Shown: positions 18,498-27,303 of the stretch, one piece after another | Layout: the number at the start of each line of letters is the position of its first letter | How positions within the stretch are numbered: the first letter of the stretch is position 1 | Assembly (NCBI GenBank): GCA_050248155.1 | Contig: JBFWSW010000015.1 | Location: 1-64,000, forward strand | Origin: VFMC01 sp050248155 | Lineage (GTDB): Bacteria > Actinomycetota > Acidimicrobiia > Acidimicrobiales > Ilumatobacteraceae | Direction: 5' to 3' | Length of the DNA stretch: 64,000 bases | Program-made: the position numbers and the translations under genes | The notes under the pieces: model-generated | Told to the model about the DNA's origin: nothing | Seen by the model: the letters and a program-made list of their open reading frames with translations, nothing else | The model's database searches: none

Positions 18498-19268
18498 ATG
18501 TTCAAGTTCCTCAGGAAGTGGTGGAAGTACTTCGGCGCCAAGCTCAACCGCAACTTCGAGACCAAGGCCGACCCAGCGGTGCAGCTCGAGCAGGCGATCA
18601 CCGAGTCGCAGGCGCAGCACCGGCGCCTGAAGGAACAGGCGGCGAACGTGATCGCCAGCCAGAAGCAGGCCGAGATCCGCCTCAACGGCAAGATGAACGA
18701 GCTCGAGAAGCTCAACGCGAACGCCCGCCAGGCACTGATGATGGCCGCCGATGCGCAGAAGGCCGGTGACGCCACCAAGGCCGCGCAGTACAACTCGGCC
18801 GCCGAGACGATCGCCAACCAGCTCATCCAGGTGGAGAAGGACGTCGAGGGGCTGAAGTCGATGCTGATCGAGGCGACGCAGGCCTCCGATCAGGCCAAGG
18901 CCGCCGTCCAGCAGAACAGCCGTCTGCTTCAGGAGAAGCTCGCCGAGAAGAACAAGCTCCTCAGCCAGCTCGAGCAGGCGCGCATGCAGGAGGAGATGAA
19001 CAAGGCGATGAGCCAGCTCAGCGAGACCGTCGGCGACGACGTGCCCTCGCTGAAGGAGGTGCAGGACAAGATCGAGGCGCGCTACGCCAAGGCGAAGGCG
19101 ATGAGCGAGCTCAGTGGCACCTCGGTCGAGTCGCGCATCATGGAGGTCGAGCAAGCGACCGCGAACATCGAGGCGCAGAGCCGCTTGAGCGAGTTGCGTG
19201 CCGAGCTCGGGCTCGACTCGGCGGCGGCCCCCGCCGCGGTCGAGCAGCCCAAGCCCGCCGACGGCTGA
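18498..19268 (+). CDS. pspA: PspA/IM30 family envelope-stress protein
   Basis: A 256-residue, almost entirely helical protein. The N-terminus is an amphipathic, Trp-rich membrane-binding helix (MFKFLRKWWKYFGAKLNRNF), followed by long coiled-coil helices (QLEQAITESQAQHRRLKEQA, LLQEKLAEKNKLLSQLEQAR). The C-terminus is a short Ala/Pro tail. PspA and Vipp1 assemble into ESCRT-III-like rods that stabilise the cytoplasmic membrane. No PspB, PspC or PspF is nearby. Its position after murJ fits a role in envelope integrity. Confidence 0.9.
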   Translation: MFKFLRKWWKYFGAKLNRNFETKADPAVQLEQAITESQAQHRRLKEQAANVIASQKQAEIRLNGKMNELEKLNANARQALMMAADAQKAGDATKAAQYNSAAETIANQLIQVEKDVEGLKSMLIEATQASDQAKAAVQQNSRLLQEKLAEKNKLLSQLEQARMQEEMNKAMSQLSETVGDDVPSLKEVQDKIEARYAKAKAMSELSGTSVESRIMEVEQATANIEAQSRLSELRAELGLDSAAAPAAVEQPKPADG

Positions 19269-19313
19269 TCCGGGGCACACCCGAGGACGGACCGCGCGGA
19301 CTCGGCGACGTCA

Positions 19314-19430
19314 CCGTGCGCCGACACGGTCTCCGTGAGGCGCACAGCAGCTGGGTGCGGCCGCAGGCCGCTCCACCGAACTCGACCGACAGGAGAGAGC
19401 GAGCGCAGCGAGCGAACGATGGAGGTCGAA
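19314..19430. repeat. 118-bp structured intergenic repeat, copy 2
   Basis: A 117-bp copy of the element at 12294-12411, again lying between two convergent genes (pspA and proB) and ending one base before the proB stop codon complement. The stems are unchanged and the first loop reads tct instead of tcc. Confidence 0.9.
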
Positions 19431-19431
19431 G

Positions 19432-20517
<1,086 letters not shown>

Positions 20518-20520
20518 CGC

Positions 20521-21756
20521 TCAGACGTCCGACTGGTACTCGAAGCTGAAGCCGGCGATCCACACGGTGTCGCCGTCCATCGCCCCGGCTCGCGACAACA
20601 GGCGCGGCACGCTGAGTCGCTTGAGCTGATGGTCGATGTACGACAGTGCGTCCGGGGTGGTGACGTCGTTCAGCGCGACCACTCGCTCGACCTGCCGGCC
20701 GAGCAGGCGGAACTCGTGCTCGCCGACACGCTCGACGCGCGCACCCTCGGCCTCGGGACGGATGATGACCAACCCATGGTTCACCGGCTCGTCGCTGCGG
20801 GCCTCGTGCACGAGTGAGGCCATCGCGCCGACGAGCTCGCGCACCCCTTGGTGCGTGATCGACGAGAGCGTCATGCCATCCCAGTCGTGCAGCGGCATGT
20901 CGGCCTTGCTGCCGACGACCAGGCGGGGGCGCTCGAGCAGTTCCGGTCGGTACTCGCCCAGCTCGTGCAGCAGGATGCGCTGCTGCTCGTGCGGCGACAT
21001 CTCGGTGGAGGCGAGGTCGACCATGACGCACAGCACCCGGGCGCGCTCGATGTGGCGGAGGAACTGGTGGCCGAGACCTCGACCCTCGCTCGCCCCCTCG
21101 ATGAGCCCGGGGATGTCGGCGACGACGAAGTTGCTGTCGTCGTCGAGGGTGACGACACCGAGGTGCGGTTCGAGCGTGGTGAACGGGTAGTCGGCGATCT
21201 TCGGCCGTGCCGAGCTGATGACGCTGATGAGGGTGCTCTTGCCGACGTTCGGGAACCCGACGAGCGCGACGTCGGCCATGAGCTTGAGCTCGAGCCGCAG
21301 CCACAGCTCGGCGCCGTGCTCGCCCTGCTCGGCGAACGTGGGAGCACGACGACGGTTGGACAGGAACTTGGCGTTGCCCCGACCCCCGCGGCCGCCCTCG
21401 GCGGCCAGCCAGCGATCGCCGTGGTGGGCGAGGTCGGCCAACAGCTCGCCCGTGTACAGGTCGTACGCGACGGTGCCTTCCGGCACGGCGACGTCGAGCG
21501 AGTCGCCGCGACGACCATGTTGGTCCTTGCCGCGGCCGTGAACGCCGTCGTGAGCCCGCCGGTGCGGGTGGTCGCGGAACGCGATCAGCGACGACACGTT
21601 GCGGTCGGCGACCAGCCAGACGTCGCCGCCCTTGCCGCCGTCACCACCGTTCGGACCGCCGAACGCGACGGGGCCCTCGCGACGGAACGACACACAGCCG
21701 GCACCGCCGTCACCTCCGCGCACGTTCAGCTGGACCTCGTCGACGAAACCGCTCAT
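20521..21756 (-). CDS. obg: Obg family GTPase
   Basis: A 411-residue ribosome-associated GTPase. It has the glycine-rich Obg fold at the N-terminus (RGGDGGAGCVSFRREG, GGPNGGDGGKGGDVWL), a G domain with GFPNVGKST, DIPGLIEGA and the specificity motif GSKAD, and a C-terminal OCT domain (VIRPEAEG-like VIIRPEAEGARVERVGEHEF). Obg takes part in 50S assembly and stress signalling. In most bacteria it follows rplU-rpmA directly; here those genes are 5 kb upstream with unrelated genes between them. A -10-like TAGCCT lies 12 bases before the start. Confidence 0.95.
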   Translation of the reverse strand: MSGFVDEVQLNVRGGDGGAGCVSFRREGPVAFGGPNGGDGGKGGDVWLVADRNVSSLIAFRDHPHRRAHDGVHGRGKDQHGRRGDSLDVAVPEGTVAYDLYTGELLADLAHHGDRWLAAEGGRGGRGNAKFLSNRRRAPTFAEQGEHGAELWLRLELKLMADVALVGFPNVGKSTLISVISSARPKIADYPFTTLEPHLGVVTLDDDSNFVVADIPGLIEGASEGRGLGHQFLRHIERARVLCVMVDLASTEMSPHEQQRILLHELGEYRPELLERPRLVVGSKADMPLHDWDGMTLSSITHQGVRELVGAMASLVHEARSDEPVNHGLVIIRPEAEGARVERVGEHEFRLLGRQVERVVALNDVTTPDALSYIDHQLKRLSVPRLLSRAGAMDGDTVWIAGFSFEYQSDV

Positions 21757-21799
21757 AGCAACCGTCCAAGGCTACCGGCGCGCTGTCACACCGATTCGG

Positions 21800-21805
21800 T
21801 ACCGT
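21800..21805 (+). promoter_or_regulatory. -10 box of dgt (leaderless geometry)
   Basis: TACCGT ends six bases before GTG 21812. A GGAG at 21806-21809 is too close to the start to work as a normal ribosome site, which favours the leaderless reading. Confidence 0.5.
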
Positions 21806-21811
21806 GGAGTC

Positions 21812-22981
21812 GTGAGCACACAGCCCGTCACCAGGCCCGATGAACCCGGCCGCGTCGACCCCGACATGGCCGAGCGCGCCACACGGTGGGCAGCGACGAT
21901 GGCGGGTCACGGCTCGGGTCACGGCGTGCAGCTCGCACACGCCGATTCATGGGCCGGGACCGGATCGGCGGTGCAGGTCGACCGCGCCCGCCGCGAGGAC
22001 CGCGAGGCCGAGCTGCTCGCGCTCCACGCCACGAAGGCCCACGCAGCAGGCAACCGGGCGATCTCGGAGGAACCCGACCCCTGGCGCACGTGCTTCGAGC
22101 GCGACCGCGACCGCATCCTGCACTCGACGGCCTTCCGCCGCCTGGCGGGCAAGACCCAGGTGTTCGTCTTCCCCGACGACCACCAGCGCACCCGACTCAC
22201 CCACGCGCTCGAGGTCGCGCAGGTCGCCGTGTCGGTAGCCCGCGCGCTCGGTCTGAACGTCGCGCTCGCCGAAGCGATCGCCCTCGGGCACGACTGCGGC
22301 CACGGCCCAGGTGGGCACGCGAGCGAGGACGCGCTCAGCCCGTACGTCGAGGGCGGCTTCGACCATGCGCTGTGGGGCGCCGACGTCACGCTCACCGGTC
22401 TCAACCTGTGCCGCGAGACGCTCGACGGCATCCGCAACCACTCCTGGAGCCGGCCGGCGCCCGGCACACCCGAGGGTGAGGTCGTCAGCTGGGCCGATCG
22501 GATCGCCTACGTGTGCCACGACTTCGAAGATGCCGTCGCGGCGGGCATCGTCAGCGTCGACATGCTCCCGACCGTGGTGCGCGAGCGCTGCGGCACACGT
22601 CGCTCGCAGCAGCTGGGTGCGTTCATCGGCGCGATGATCGTGGCGGCAGCCCAGTCGGGCCGGATCGGCATGACGTCATCGCTCGCCGAGGCACTCGGCC
22701 AGTTCCGGCAGTTCAACTACGACCACGTCTATTTGCGCCCGGCTTCCACGGCGCAAGCAGCGAGCGTCATCTCGTTGCTGCGGGCGCTGGTCGAGCACTA
22801 CGCCGACCGCCCCAACCTGCTGCCCGGTGTCGACGGCGTCGACGCCGGCAGCGGCGATGCGTGGCGGGCGGCGGTCGCCTACGTCGGCGGCATGACCGAC
22901 CGGTTCGCGTGCCGGCAGGGCATCACCCTGCTCGGGTGGCCGGTCGAGCGGTTGCCGCGCGGCATCGGCACGGCGGGCTGA
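21812..22981 (+). CDS. dgt: Deoxyguanosinetriphosphate triphosphohydrolase-like HD protein
   Basis: A 389-residue HD-domain phosphohydrolase of the dGTPase-like family, which removes triphosphate from dNTPs. Metal ligands are seen in RTRLTHALEV, GHDCGHGPGGH and VSWADRIAYVCHDFED. The first 70 or so residues are polar and variable and precede the conserved PWRTCFERDRDRILHSTAFRR. GTG 21812 is the chosen start (leaderless promoter); ATG 21866 is possible. Activity on dGTP specifically, rather than several dNTPs, cannot be read from the sequence. It is divergent from obg. Confidence 0.87.
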   Translation: MSTQPVTRPDEPGRVDPDMAERATRWAATMAGHGSGHGVQLAHADSWAGTGSAVQVDRARREDREAELLALHATKAHAAGNRAISEEPDPWRTCFERDRDRILHSTAFRRLAGKTQVFVFPDDHQRTRLTHALEVAQVAVSVARALGLNVALAEAIALGHDCGHGPGGHASEDALSPYVEGGFDHALWGADVTLTGLNLCRETLDGIRNHSWSRPAPGTPEGEVVSWADRIAYVCHDFEDAVAAGIVSVDMLPTVVRERCGTRRSQQLGAFIGAMIVAAAQSGRIGMTSSLAEALGQFRQFNYDHVYLRPASTAQAASVISLLRALVEHYADRPNLLPGVDGVDAGSGDAWRAAVAYVGGMTDRFACRQGITLLGWPVERLPRGIGTAG

Positions 22982-22984
22982 GCC

Positions 22985-23320
22985 TCAGCTCGCTGCGGCG
23001 CCCTCGGCGAGCACGGTCTCGCGCACCTCTTCCTGAGGCGTGCGCTCCGGCAGATACGGCGACGACGAGCGACGGCGCCGGATGATCACCATTGCGATCA
23101 CGGCCAGCACCGCGACCGGGAGCAGCAGGCGCACGATCGACAGGTTGGGCCCGCGATGCCTGCTCCTGCCCGGCAGCGACGGAGCGTGCTCGGTCACGAA
23201 GCTCTTGGTCTCGTGACCCCACTCGTGCACGAGGTCGTTGATCGTCTCGGCCGCGGCGCGACCTGCATGGGCGACATCGTCGGCAGCGGACTCGATCACC
23301 TTGGTCAAGTCGAGCGACAT
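22985..23320 (-). CDS. Single-pass membrane protein of unknown function
   Basis: A 111-residue protein. An N-terminal amphipathic helix (SLDLTKVIESAADDVAHAGR) is followed by a polar stretch, one membrane helix (LSIVRLLLPVAVLAVIAMVI) and an Arg-rich, polar C-terminus. The architecture resembles small actinobacterial membrane proteins with no assigned role. ATG 23320 is preceded by GGAGG with seven-base spacing; that ribosome site lies in the palindrome GGAGGACCTCC (23322-23332), which could fold and limit translation. It converges on dgt with a four-base gap. Confidence 0.65.
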   Translation of the reverse strand: MSLDLTKVIESAADDVAHAGRAAAETINDLVHEWGHETKSFVTEHAPSLPGRSRHRGPNLSIVRLLLPVAVLAVIAMVIIRRRRSSSPYLPERTPQEEVRETVLAEGAAAS

Positions 23321-23444
23321 GGGAGGACCTCCACGGATGAGCTCGGTGCTGGGCACCGGTGATGGACACCCCGGTGTACCCCGTCGTCACCCGAATGAAT
23401 CATTCGTTGGTGTGGTGTCGAGGCCAGCGGGGTATGGCGGCGCC

Positions 23445-24482
23445 GTGACCGAGACCGAGACAACGCCGCCACAGGACCCCGGGCCCGACGCCGCGCCCGA
23501 TCCGTCGGACGGCACGTCGATCTGCATCTTCTCCCCCACGCCGCTCTTCACCGTCACACTCGAGAGCACGGTCGTCGGCGGCAAGGACGACGAACCCCCG
23601 GTCGAGGGCAACCAGCAGCTGCACCTGCACGTCGGCGGCCAGGGCGTGTGGGTGGGGCGGATGGCGCACAGCTTCGGTGCGACCGTCACCTTGTGCGCGC
23701 CGTTCGGCGGCGAGACCGGTCAGCTCGCCCGCCTCCTGGCCGAGCGCGAGGGCTTCCACGTCGAGGCGATCGACACGGCCGGCTGGACGGGCGCGTACGT
23801 GCACGACCGACGCGGCGGTGAGCGGGTCGAGCTGCTCGAGGTCGCGCCGCAGCCGCTGTCGCGCCACGAGGTGGACGACCTCTACTCGGTCGTGCTCGCC
23901 AACGCACTCCGCTGCGGGACGTGCATCATCTGCGGCACCCACGAGCACCGCGTGTTCGACCCCGACCTGTTCCGCCGCCTCGCGGCCGACCTGCACTCGA
24001 ACGACGTCGCTGTCGTCGCCGACCTGAGCGGCGAGCCGCTGCGCGCACTGCTCGAGGGCAAGCCCTTCACGGTGAAGATCAGCCATGAGGAGCTGATCGC
24101 CGACGGATGGGCGAAGGGCGACTCGACCAAGCAGCTGCTCGCCGGGGTCGACAAGATCCACGCCGCCGGCGCCGAACGCGTGGTGCTGTCGAGAGCCGGT
24201 GAACCGGCGATCGCCTCGATCGACGGGACGCGCTACGAGGTGCGGTCTCCCACGATGGAGGTCGTCGACGCCCGCGGTGCCGGCGACTCGATGACCGCCG
24301 CGCTGGGCGTCGCCGCGGCACGCCGGCTGGACGTCGTCGACGCACTGCGACTCGCGGGCGCGGCCGGCGCGGCAACGGTCACTCGGCACGGGCTCGCCAC
24401 CGGCAAGACCGACGCGGTGATGGCCATCGCCGAGCGGGTCGAGGTGGTCGAGCTGGCCCGACCGGCCGTCAAGAACCGGTGA
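23445..24482 (+). CDS. PfkB-family carbohydrate kinase (1-phosphofructokinase-like)
   Basis: A 345-residue ribokinase/PfkB-family enzyme. It opens with a Pro/Asp-rich leader and then ICIFSPTPLFTVTLEST, a fructose-1-phosphate kinase-like start. The substrate glycines are in HVGGQGVWVGRMAHSFGATV and the catalytic anion hole and Asp in VVDARGAGDSMTAAL near the C-terminus. Phosphorylation of a sugar or sugar phosphate is expected, but the exact substrate is not known. Its end overlaps the thymidine phosphorylase gene tail-to-tail by 14 bases. With deoA and deoC next door, a role in nucleoside sugar use is plausible. Confidence 0.8.
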   Translation: MTETETTPPQDPGPDAAPDPSDGTSICIFSPTPLFTVTLESTVVGGKDDEPPVEGNQQLHLHVGGQGVWVGRMAHSFGATVTLCAPFGGETGQLARLLAEREGFHVEAIDTAGWTGAYVHDRRGGERVELLEVAPQPLSRHEVDDLYSVVLANALRCGTCIICGTHEHRVFDPDLFRRLAADLHSNDVAVVADLSGEPLRALLEGKPFTVKISHEELIADGWAKGDSTKQLLAGVDKIHAAGAERVVLSRAGEPAIASIDGTRYEVRSPTMEVVDARGAGDSMTAALGVAAARRLDVVDALRLAGAAGAATVTRHGLATGKTDAVMAIAERVEVVELARPAVKNR

Positions 24483-25782
24483 TCCGCTCGCTGACCACCG
24501 GCCGTGGCGAGCCCGCTCGCCCGCCGACCCGGTAGGCAGCACGAAGCGATGCTGCTGCTGCCGCGGCCGACGCGTCGTCGCGAGCGTGCACGACGGCGAG
24601 CGGGCGGTCGGCATCCACGTGCTCCCCCACCGGTGCGAGGTCTGTGAGGCCCACGGCGTGATCGATCGAGTCCTGCGGTCGAGCCCGCCCACCGCCGAGG
24701 ACGACGACGGTGAGCCCGACCTGCCGGGTGTCCACTCCAGTGACCGTGCCCGCCCGCTCGGCATGGACCGCCTGCACGACCGGAGCCCGCTCGAGGTGCT
24801 TCCACGGCGACGTCACGAGCCCGGTCGGCCCGCCGAGTGCCCGGACCATCTTGGCGAAGCGCTCGGTGGCACTGCCGTCGTCGAGACAGGCCTGCAGCTT
24901 CGACCGGGCTGCGGCGACCGTGCGGGCCAGGCGACCGAGCACGAGCATCTCGGCACCGAGCGCGAGCACGACCTCGTGCATCCGCTGCTCGCGCCGCGCG
25001 CCGGTGAGGTAGTCGATCGCGTACGCGACCTCGAGCGCGTTGCCGGCGACGGAGGCCAGCGGCTCGTTCATGTCGGTGACCAGCGCGGTGGTCGGCGTGC
25101 CGGCGCCGGTGGCCACGCCCACGATGCTGCGCGCCAAGGCCCGCGCGTCGCGAGGCTTGGCCATGAACGCGCCGTTGCCCACCTTCACGTCCATCGCGAG
25201 TGCGTCGAGACCGGCTGCGAGCTTCTTCGACAGGATCGACGCGGTGATGAGCGGGATGCTCTCGACCGTCGCTGTGACGTCGCGCACCGCGTACAGACGC
25301 TTGTCGGCAGGTGCGAGATCGGATGTCTGCCCGATGATCGCGCATCCCACGCGCTGCACCACTCGCCGGAACTCGGCCATCGACGGCGAGGCGCGGTAGC
25401 CCGGGATGCTCTCGAACTTGTCGTAGGTGCCGCCGGTGTGGCCGAGGCCGCGTCCCGAGATCATCGGCACGTAACCACCGCACGCCGCGACCATCGGCCC
25501 GAGCATCAGGCTGACGGTGTCACCCACACCGCCGGTCGAGTGCTTGTCCACCACAGGCCCGTCGAGCGACCACGACAGCTGGGTGCCGCTTGCCGTCATC
25601 GCGCGGGTGAGCGCGACGCTCTCGTCGAGGTCCATCCCCTGGAGGAACGCGGCCATCGCGAACGCGCCGACCTGCGCGTCGGCGACCGCGCCTGAGGTGA
25701 TGCCCGCGACGAGCTCGCCGATCTGCTCGGCCGACAGGCGGCCACCGTCGCGCTTCACGCGGATGATCTCTTGCGGCAGCAC
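24469..25782 (-). CDS. deoA: Thymidine phosphorylase
   Basis: A 437-residue class II pyrimidine nucleoside phosphorylase that splits thymidine or deoxyuridine with phosphate into base and deoxyribose-1-phosphate. The family signature is clear: VVDKHSTGGVGDT, SGRGLGHTGGTYDK, SILSKKLAAG and VKVGNGAFM. A C-terminal barrel-hammerhead domain follows. It could alternatively be a broader uridine/thymidine enzyme. It starts with GTG nine bases after deoC, so both form a deoxynucleoside salvage operon. Confidence 0.92.
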   Translation of the reverse strand: MLPQEIIRVKRDGGRLSAEQIGELVAGITSGAVADAQVGAFAMAAFLQGMDLDESVALTRAMTASGTQLSWSLDGPVVDKHSTGGVGDTVSLMLGPMVAACGGYVPMISGRGLGHTGGTYDKFESIPGYRASPSMAEFRRVVQRVGCAIIGQTSDLAPADKRLYAVRDVTATVESIPLITASILSKKLAAGLDALAMDVKVGNGAFMAKPRDARALARSIVGVATGAGTPTTALVTDMNEPLASVAGNALEVAYAIDYLTGARREQRMHEVVLALGAEMLVLGRLARTVAAARSKLQACLDDGSATERFAKMVRALGGPTGLVTSPWKHLERAPVVQAVHAERAGTVTGVDTRQVGLTVVVLGGGRARPQDSIDHAVGLTDLAPVGEHVDADRPLAVVHARDDASAAAAAASLRAAYRVGGRAGSPRPVVSERITGS

Positions 25783-25791
25783 AGCGGGCCC

Positions 25792-26586
25792 TCAGTACCC
25801 GGCGCGAGGCGACACGGGCTCGGCCGCCACGTCCCGTGGCTCGACCGCTTCTGCGATCGCCGCCTCGAGCCCGTCGAGCAGACCGCTCGCACCGAAGCGG
25901 AACGTCGCCGGCGACACCCACCCTGGTCCCATCATCTCGTCGGCGATGGCGAGGTAGCGCTCGGCCTGCTGCACCGTGCGGACGCCACCGGCGACCTTGA
26001 TGCCGACCGGCCGCCCGCTGCGGCGGATCTGCTCGATGATCGTCACCGCCGCCGCGAGCGTCGCCGACACCGCGCTCTTGCCGGTGGAGGTCTTCACGAA
26101 GTCGGCCCCGTGCTCGATGGCGAGCCGTGCTGCCGCGGCGACCTGGTCGAGGTCGGGATATTCTCCCGACTCGAGGATCACCTTCAGCTTCATCGGCGGT
26201 GGGGTGGCCGTGCGGACGGCCTGCACCATCGACACCGCGACGGATGTGTAGCCGGCGAGGAACGAGGTGAACGGGAGCACGACGTCGATCTCGTCGGCAC
26301 CATCGGCGACGGCCTGCACGGTCTCGGCGACCGTCGCGCCGACATCGGTCCCGCCGAGCGGGAAGTTCACCACGGTCGCGACACGAACGCCCGACCCGCG
26401 CAGCCGATCGGCGGCCAACGACACGAAGCGGGGCCAGATGCACACGGCAGCAGTGCTGCCGTATCGACCCGTCGCTCGCCGGCAGAGTTCTTCGACGTCG
26501 GCCACCGAGCAGGTCTCGCTGAGATCGGTGAGGTCGACCAGGGGGAGGGCGCGCCGGGCAACGGCGGCGTCAGCATCGACGTCCAT
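25792..26586 (-). CDS. deoC: Deoxyribose-phosphate aldolase
   Basis: DeoC cleaves 2-deoxyribose-5-phosphate to acetaldehyde and glyceraldehyde-3-phosphate, downstream of DeoA in deoxynucleoside breakdown. The 264-residue protein has the proton-relay Asp region EIDVVLPF, the Schiff-base Lys in DFVKTSTGK and the second Lys in GIKVAGGVR. First gene of the deoC-deoA operon, with a TAGGCT -10 box six bases before its ATG. A phosphopentomutase gene is not present in the window. Confidence 0.94.
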   Translation of the reverse strand: MDVDADAAVARRALPLVDLTDLSETCSVADVEELCRRATGRYGSTAAVCIWPRFVSLAADRLRGSGVRVATVVNFPLGGTDVGATVAETVQAVADGADEIDVVLPFTSFLAGYTSVAVSMVQAVRTATPPPMKLKVILESGEYPDLDQVAAAARLAIEHGADFVKTSTGKSAVSATLAAAVTIIEQIRRSGRPVGIKVAGGVRTVQQAERYLAIADEMMGPGWVSPATFRFGASGLLDGLEAAIAEAVEPRDVAAEPVSPRAGY

Positions 26587-26592
26587 GAGCGC

Positions 26593-26598
26593 AGCCTA
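26593..26598 (-). promoter_or_regulatory. -10 box of deoC (leaderless geometry)
   Basis: On the minus strand TAGGCT is followed by six bases and ATG 26586, identical in sequence and spacing to the pspA promoter. Confidence 0.55.
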
Positions 26599-26669
26599 CG
26601 TGGCGCCCGGACGAGCAGTGGCGAGATCGAGGCCCGACCTCGGCGGCGACGTGCGCCGCGCAGCGGGGT

Positions 26670-26924
26670 TCAGGCGTTGGGGACGACGTCGACGACCTTG
26701 CGGCCCTTGCGCTCGCCGAACTGGACTGCGCCGTCGACGAGTGCGAACAAGGTGTCGTCGCCACCGATGCCGACGTTGCGGCCGGGGTGGAACTTGGTGC
26801 CGCGCTGGCGGACGATGATGGTGCCGGCGTTGAGCTGGCTGCCGCCGAACACCTTCACGCCGAGGCGCTGCGCGTTTGAGTCGCGGCCGTTGCGGGTGGA
26901 GCCGCCGCCCTTGGTCTTGGACAT
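26670..26924 (-). CDS. rpmA: 50S ribosomal protein bL27
   Basis: An 84-residue bL27. The start MSKTKGGGSTRNGRDSNAQR is the flexible tail near the peptidyl-transferase centre, and GGSQLNAGTIIVRQRGTKFH and NVGIGGDDTLFALVDG are family blocks. No Firmicutes-type N-terminal extension needing cleavage is present. Five bases downstream of rplU in the same operon. Confidence 0.97.
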   Translation of the reverse strand: MSKTKGGGSTRNGRDSNAQRLGVKVFGGSQLNAGTIIVRQRGTKFHPGRNVGIGGDDTLFALVDGAVQFGERKGRKVVDVVPNA

Positions 26925-26929
26925 CTCGG

Positions 26930-27241
26930 TCAGCCCTTCTTGATCGACGTGATCTCGAGCACGGAGTACTGCTGGCGGTGACCGTAGCGGCGACGCTGGT
27001 TGGTGCGCCGCTTGTAGATGAACCCGTCGATCTTGGGGCCCTTGGCCCGCCCGACGACCTTGGCGGTCACCGACGCACCCTTCAGCTGGTCGGGTGTGGC
27101 GAGGACGGAGTCACCATCGACGAGCAGCACGGGGGTGAGCGACACGTCGCTCCCCTCCTCGGCCCCGAGCAGGTCGACCTGGATCTGCTGGCCTTCCGTC
27201 ACTCGTTCCTGCTTACCGCCGGATGCGATCACTGCGTACAT
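26930..27241 (-). CDS. rplU: 50S ribosomal protein bL21
   Basis: A 103-residue bL21 with MYAVIASGGKQERVTEGQQI at the start and the C-terminal family block IYKRRTNQRRRYGHRQQYS. It binds 23S rRNA in the large subunit. A -10-like TAGGAT (27253-27258, minus strand) lies 11 bases before the ATG, giving rplU-rpmA its own promoter downstream of the RNase gene. Confidence 0.97.
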   Translation of the reverse strand: MYAVIASGGKQERVTEGQQIQVDLLGAEEGSDVSLTPVLLVDGDSVLATPDQLKGASVTAKVVGRAKGPKIDGFIYKRRTNQRRRYGHRQQYSVLEITSIKKG

Positions 27242-27303
27242 AGCGGTTGCCGATCCTATCGGGGCGGTGAGGGTCGCCCCAACGCCCGTCGCCGGAGCGC
27301 CGG

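Noticed and set aside
26641..26669. CGGCG/CGCCG stem after rpmA as a terminator
   Set aside because: Arms are only five bases in a GC-rich background and no T-tract follows; indistinguishable from chance.
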